From assembly GCA_902766365.1 (NCBI GenBank), contig CACXDC010000127.1:1-41791 (forward strand): a stretch of 41,791 bases of DNA, given 5' to 3'. Below, in pieces: positions 38,897 through 41,791 of this stretch; positions within the stretch are counted from its first letter, which is position 1, and each line of letters opens with the position of its first letter. Origin of the DNA: an uncultured Lachnospiraceae bacterium (lineage in GTDB: Bacteria; Bacillota; Clostridia; Lachnospirales; Lachnospiraceae). Made by a program: the position numbers and the translations under genes. The notes beneath the pieces were generated by a model. It saw nothing but the letters and a program-made list of their open reading frames with translations. It had not been told where the DNA came from and made no database searches.

Positions 38897-39406
38897 TTAT
38901 AATCCATTATTGATCGGTACATCAAAGGAACCTGATAAGATTTCCTGAAAATCACCGGAAATATCTACAATAGCCGGTGTTATGATGAATATATAATGAG
39001 ATATCTTCTGCAGATTTCCACTGATTGCAAAACAGGATCCTGAAGTAAAATCAATGATACGCTGTGCAATATCTACATCAAGACCTTCCAGGTTCAGAAC
39101 AACTGTCCGGTTTGCCAGGAGTGTTTCTGTAATCTCTCTTGCATCTTCAATGGATGTCGGCTTGATCACACACACTTCCATGCCATTACCGGTCTTCTTA
39201 TTCTGACGCATGGGTGTTACCTTTGGCGTCACCTTCTTTGGTGCAGGCTTCTCATCTTCTATTTCTGCATTACTTTCTTTTGTAATAGAAGGAAGTTTCT
39301 TTGGTTTGGACTCTACTGGTTCCTCATCATAATAGTCATCATCATAGTAATCATCATCGTCATCGTTCAGTTTCATCGCATTGAGGAATTTATCCATTAC
39401 TCCCAT
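38897..39406 (-). CDS. sepF: Cell division protein SepF
   Basis: A 169-residue SepF, which tethers and bundles FtsZ at the division septum. The N-terminal membrane-binding helix (MGVMDKFLNAMKL) is followed by an acidic/tyrosine linker (about 16-75, poly-D and DYYDDDYYDEE). The C-terminal SepF fold spans about 78-165 (VCVIKPTSIEDAREITETLL; VVLNLEGLDVDIAQRIIDF; GSCFAISGNLQKISHYIFI). The start at 39406 has AAGGGGTG 6 nt upstream; a GTG at 39415 and an ATG at 39397 are alternatives. Confidence 0.95.
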   Translation of the reverse strand: MGVMDKFLNAMKLNDDDDDYYDDDYYDEEPVESKPKKLPSITKESNAEIEDEKPAPKKVTPKVTPMRQNKKTGNGMEVCVIKPTSIEDAREITETLLANRTVVLNLEGLDVDIAQRIIDFTSGSCFAISGNLQKISHYIFIITPAIVDISGDFQEILSGSFDVPINNGL

Positions 39407-39421
39407 TTTAAGCACCCCTTT

Positions 39422-40114
39422 TTATACTGCATAATGCCTTTCACCAAAGATGCCTGTACCAACACGTACATATGTGGCACCTTCTTCTATGGCAACAGCG
39501 TAGTCTCCTGTCATGCCCATTGACAAAACATTCATATTAACATTATCAATGTTTTTGGCTGCAATGTCAACAGATAATTGCTTTAAATCAGCAAAATATT
39601 GACGATTTTTTTCTTCATCATCTACATATGGTGCTATTGTCATAAGACCACATATTTTTATCCCATCAAGTAATGCAATCTCGCGGATCAACGGTTCAGC
39701 CTCTTCCATGCTTACACCGAACTTGGATTCTTCCCCTGCTACATTCACTTCGATCAGGATGGAAACGGTAACCTGTTTCTTCTGGGCTTCTTTGCTGATT
39801 TCCCTTGCAAGCTTAATGGAATCTACACTGTGGATCATGGTTACCTTATCAACGATATACTTCACCTTATTGGTCTGCAGATGTCCGATCATATGCCAGT
39901 GGATATCCTTTGGCATTACTTCGTATTTATCAACAAGCTCCTGCACCTTATTTTCTCCAAACTCACGGCAGCCTTCCTGATAAGCTTCCATCAGATCCGG
40001 AACCGGTTTGGTCTTACTGACAGCGATCAGTGTGACTTCCTTCTCGTCCCGTCCTGCTTTCAGACAGGATTTCTGTATTCTTTCCTTTACGTATTTCAGA
40101 TTTTCTGCAATCAT
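39422..40114 (-). CDS. yggS: YggS-family pyridoxal phosphate homeostasis protein
   Basis: A 230-residue PLP-binding TIM-barrel protein (YlmE/PROSC family), which keeps vitamin B6 vitamers balanced and lacks a known catalytic role. The PLP lysine is in LIAVSKTKP; also seen are REFGENKVQEL, HWHMIGHLQTNK, VNVAGEESKFG and SMGMTGDYAVAIEEGATYVRVGTGIFG. The ATG at 40114 (AGGAAG 8 nt upstream) is preferred over the GTG at 40123. It precedes sepF by 15 bp, the classic Gram-positive ylmE-ylmF order. Confidence 0.95.
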   Translation of the reverse strand: MIAENLKYVKERIQKSCLKAGRDEKEVTLIAVSKTKPVPDLMEAYQEGCREFGENKVQELVDKYEVMPKDIHWHMIGHLQTNKVKYIVDKVTMIHSVDSIKLAREISKEAQKKQVTVSILIEVNVAGEESKFGVSMEEAEPLIREIALLDGIKICGLMTIAPYVDDEEKNRQYFADLKQLSVDIAAKNIDNVNMNVLSMGMTGDYAVAIEEGATYVRVGTGIFGERHYAV

Positions 40115-40126
40115 TCCTGACACTTC

Positions 40127-41518
40127 CTATTCATTAATAATTTCATTATCTTCTACTGCCGTGGCATCCAGTGCGATATAATCATATACGCTGAGACCAT
40201 ACTGTGTATTGGACTTTACAATGGCGTATTCTTCGTTCTGATATAAAATGTCGATCTGCTTGAAATCGGCGTAGCCCTTGTTGATATTATAAACGCCCAT
40301 CAGACTGCCCTTTTTGCTGACAGCATATTTTTCTGTAGAATCCGGTTTGATCAGATAATCGCCGCTTCTTAAGGTGCTGTCATCCAGATAGTATTCTGTA
40401 TCTGTGGCATTATAGATTGTTGTTTCAACAAACTCAGTCGTTGCGGTACCTTCTTCTGTATAGCTTTCCCGCATGACTCCATCACGGCCGTATTCACCAC
40501 CCTGGATCACATATTCACTCGGAACAATGAAGAAGTCCTTCTGGATAATGGAGGAAACCGGGATCTTCAATCCCTTTTCATCTTCTGTGATCAGCTCGAT
40601 TTCTATAAAACGGTCTGTACAGAAGGTAACCATGGAATTGGTAAAGGTAAGGGATACAAAGGTATCTCCATCAGGATTGGTGTAGCTCTTTACCTCAGCC
40701 CAGGAAGTGTCCTGATTTTTCAGGAATCTGACCTTTACATATTCAAGCTCAAGAAGTTCCTGTGCCTTTGCATCATCTACCTGGATCACAATGGACCAGT
40801 CCTCATCTTCCGACAGCTTGTAAACCGGATCACCGCGGGCAATCAGATCATTACTGATGAGCTGTGTCTTTTCATATTCTTTGTTATCAAATAAATCCTT
40901 GGTAAAGTCCTCAAGCTTCAGATCTTCATAACCATCTACAGAATAAATGACAATCCCGGTATCCGGTGCATTGCAGAAGGAAACGAGACTTGTCGCTCCG
41001 GCATTGATTTTATCGATATTTTTCAGGATATTGGCATTTGCCAGTTTTAACACAGTTCCTTTGACATCATATTTGAATTCATATACAGACGAAAAATTTG
41101 TCGTATCAAATCCTGAAACAAAACCAAGGATTTCTGATTTAAGTTCTGCCAGATCTTTGTCAGACAGCGTAGTTTCTCCACTGTTCTCGGCAGATACATA
41201 ATCGGAAAGCTTGCCGGATTCATCCAGCGTATAAACAAGGTTTCCCACACCTACACGCTCGCCTTCCCTGGCATAATAATTAATGTACCCTGCCTGGTCT
41301 GCGGTAACGATCTTTTCATTCCGCACAGCAATACCCTGATAAATATTATTGGCCGAAAGAGACCCTTCCTTTACTTCATAAGGAACTACATGCTTGGCTG
41401 TGAAGTATCCGAACACACAGATAATAATATAGATCAGAATAACAGCAAAAATGACCATTCCAATATTGATATTCAGAGGTTTTCTGTATTTTACCACATT
41501 GTTCTGGGATGCACTCAA
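40127..41518 (-). CDS. HlyD-like membrane adaptor protein
   Basis: A 463-residue protein with one N-terminal membrane helix (~19-41, IGMVIFAVILIYIIICVFGYF) and a large extracellular part. A biotinyl/lipoyl-like strand pattern (residues ~56-100, NIYQGIAVRNEKIVTADQAGYINYYAREGERVGVGNL) fits HlyD/RND-adaptor hairpin proteins, and the C-terminal ~150 residues are beta-rich. No transporter partner is adjacent, and its location before yggS-sepF suggests a cell-envelope or division role in this lineage. The start is a TTG (41518) with GGAG 8 nt upstream. The general fold assignment is firmer than any function. Confidence 0.82.
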   Translation of the reverse strand: MSASQNNVVKYRKPLNINIGMVIFAVILIYIIICVFGYFTAKHVVPYEVKEGSLSANNIYQGIAVRNEKIVTADQAGYINYYAREGERVGVGNLVYTLDESGKLSDYVSAENSGETTLSDKDLAELKSEILGFVSGFDTTNFSSVYEFKYDVKGTVLKLANANILKNIDKINAGATSLVSFCNAPDTGIVIYSVDGYEDLKLEDFTKDLFDNKEYEKTQLISNDLIARGDPVYKLSEDEDWSIVIQVDDAKAQELLELEYVKVRFLKNQDTSWAEVKSYTNPDGDTFVSLTFTNSMVTFCTDRFIEIELITEDEKGLKIPVSSIIQKDFFIVPSEYVIQGGEYGRDGVMRESYTEEGTATTEFVETTIYNATDTEYYLDDSTLRSGDYLIKPDSTEKYAVSKKGSLMGVYNINKGYADFKQIDILYQNEEYAIVKSNTQYGLSVYDYIALDATAVEDNEIINE

Positions 41519-41552
41519 TGGTCAGACTCCAATCTTTTCCTTTTCAGAACAA

Positions 41553-41577
41553 GAACCCCAGATATTTTCCGGGGTTC
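41553..41577 (-). terminator. Probable weak terminator after the edge gene
   Basis: On the minus strand GAACCCC (41577-41571) pairs with GGGGTTC (41559-41553), loop 11 nt, followed by the imperfect T-tract TTGTTCT. Confidence 0.55.
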
Positions 41578-41602
41578 CTGCTGTTACCTTTTCTACTACT
41601 GA

Positions 41603-41791
41603 TTATAATGAAACGATGATTTTTTCTTTCAGTGAAGCAGGAAGTTCCGCTTCGTCACGGGAAACACTAAGTACAAAATCAATACCGAATTTTTCTCCGA
41701 TATCATCGAGTTTTTTGATAATAGGCTCGATTTCAGCATCTTCTGCACATGCAATCTTCAGGAAGCTGTCAAAATACATCTGCTGCAGATC
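41603..41791 (-). CDS. C-terminus of an unrecognised protein (5' end outside window)
   Basis: An open frame runs from the right edge to a TAA at 41603-41605, giving 62 residues without an upstream start in the window. The sequence is soluble, acidic and mixed alpha/beta (DSFLKIACAEDAEIEPIIKK, then FGIDFVLSVSRDEAEL, ending LKEKIIVSL). I do not recognise the family. Codon use resembles the neighbours. A hairpin terminator follows, so the HlyD-like gene is probably a separate unit. Confidence 0.7.
   Translation of the reverse strand, partial: DLQQMYFDSFLKIACAEDAEIEPIIKKLDDIGEKFGIDFVLSVSRDEAELPASLKEKIIVSL

Overview
The window looks like core chromosome of a Gram-positive, spore-lineage anaerobe of the Clostridia, most probably a Lachnospiraceae member (Blautia/Ruminococcus-like). 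Support comes from the gene set and order (rplU-prp-rpmA with a Prp-processed L27, obgE-yhbY-nadD-yqeK-rsfS, a split HisZ/HisG enzyme, LexA beside a YneA-like LysM protein, SepF, YlbJ), from strong AGGAGG-type ribosome binding sites and from sigma-A-type promoters. The genus is inference; no rRNA or tRNA gene is visible.

Layout. 1-8778 (+): 3' part of recG, a DegV/FakB-type lipid-binding protein, a type IIA topoisomerase pair (parE/parC-like), rsmD, coaD and a coiled-coil protein, closed by a clear terminator. 8848-10918: a cell-wall amidase with a C-terminal membrane anchor, overlapping tail-to-tail with a YlbJ-like membrane protein. 10960-14541 (+): two pseudouridine synthases, a HAD phosphatase, an unknown membrane protein and recU. 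14731-18850 (+): partial histidine operon hisZ-hisG-hisD-hisB-hisI, with a consensus promoter and an attenuator-like leader, closed by a terminator. 18936-23162 (+): small membrane protein, TIGR03960-type radical SAM protein, its DUF2344 partner and RNase E/G. 23159-27527 (+): L21 leader, rplU-prp-rpmA, terminator, obgE-yhbY-nadD-yqeK-rsfS.

27711-30432 is the SOS region: DUF378 protein and lexA on the minus strand, a divergent YneA-like LysM protein, and a convergent tyrosine recombinase. The lexA/LysM intergenic region holds several LexA-box-like sites, one of them lying between the -35 and -10 of a perfect consensus promoter. 30563-32842 (+): AI-2E-family permease, a frameshifted DUF3303-like pseudogene, dtd and a small membrane protein.

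32843-33781 is the only long stretch without a credible gene. It is a mosaic of pyrimidine-rich and GC-rich sequence with a 135-nt nested palindrome and further inverted repeats, bounded by a 21-nt exact direct repeat. It looks like the relic of a mobile element. Next to it (minus strand) are a cytosolic C39-like cysteine peptidase overlapping a cation-diffusion-facilitator transporter, and a cytidylate-kinase-like protein. The minus-strand remainder (36262-41791) is rluD, lspA, aroB, terminator, sepF, yggS, a HlyD-like adaptor and the C-terminus of an unrecognised protein. The best candidates for something undescribed are the 32.9-33.8 kb element, the peptidase/metal-transporter pair and the hisZ leader.
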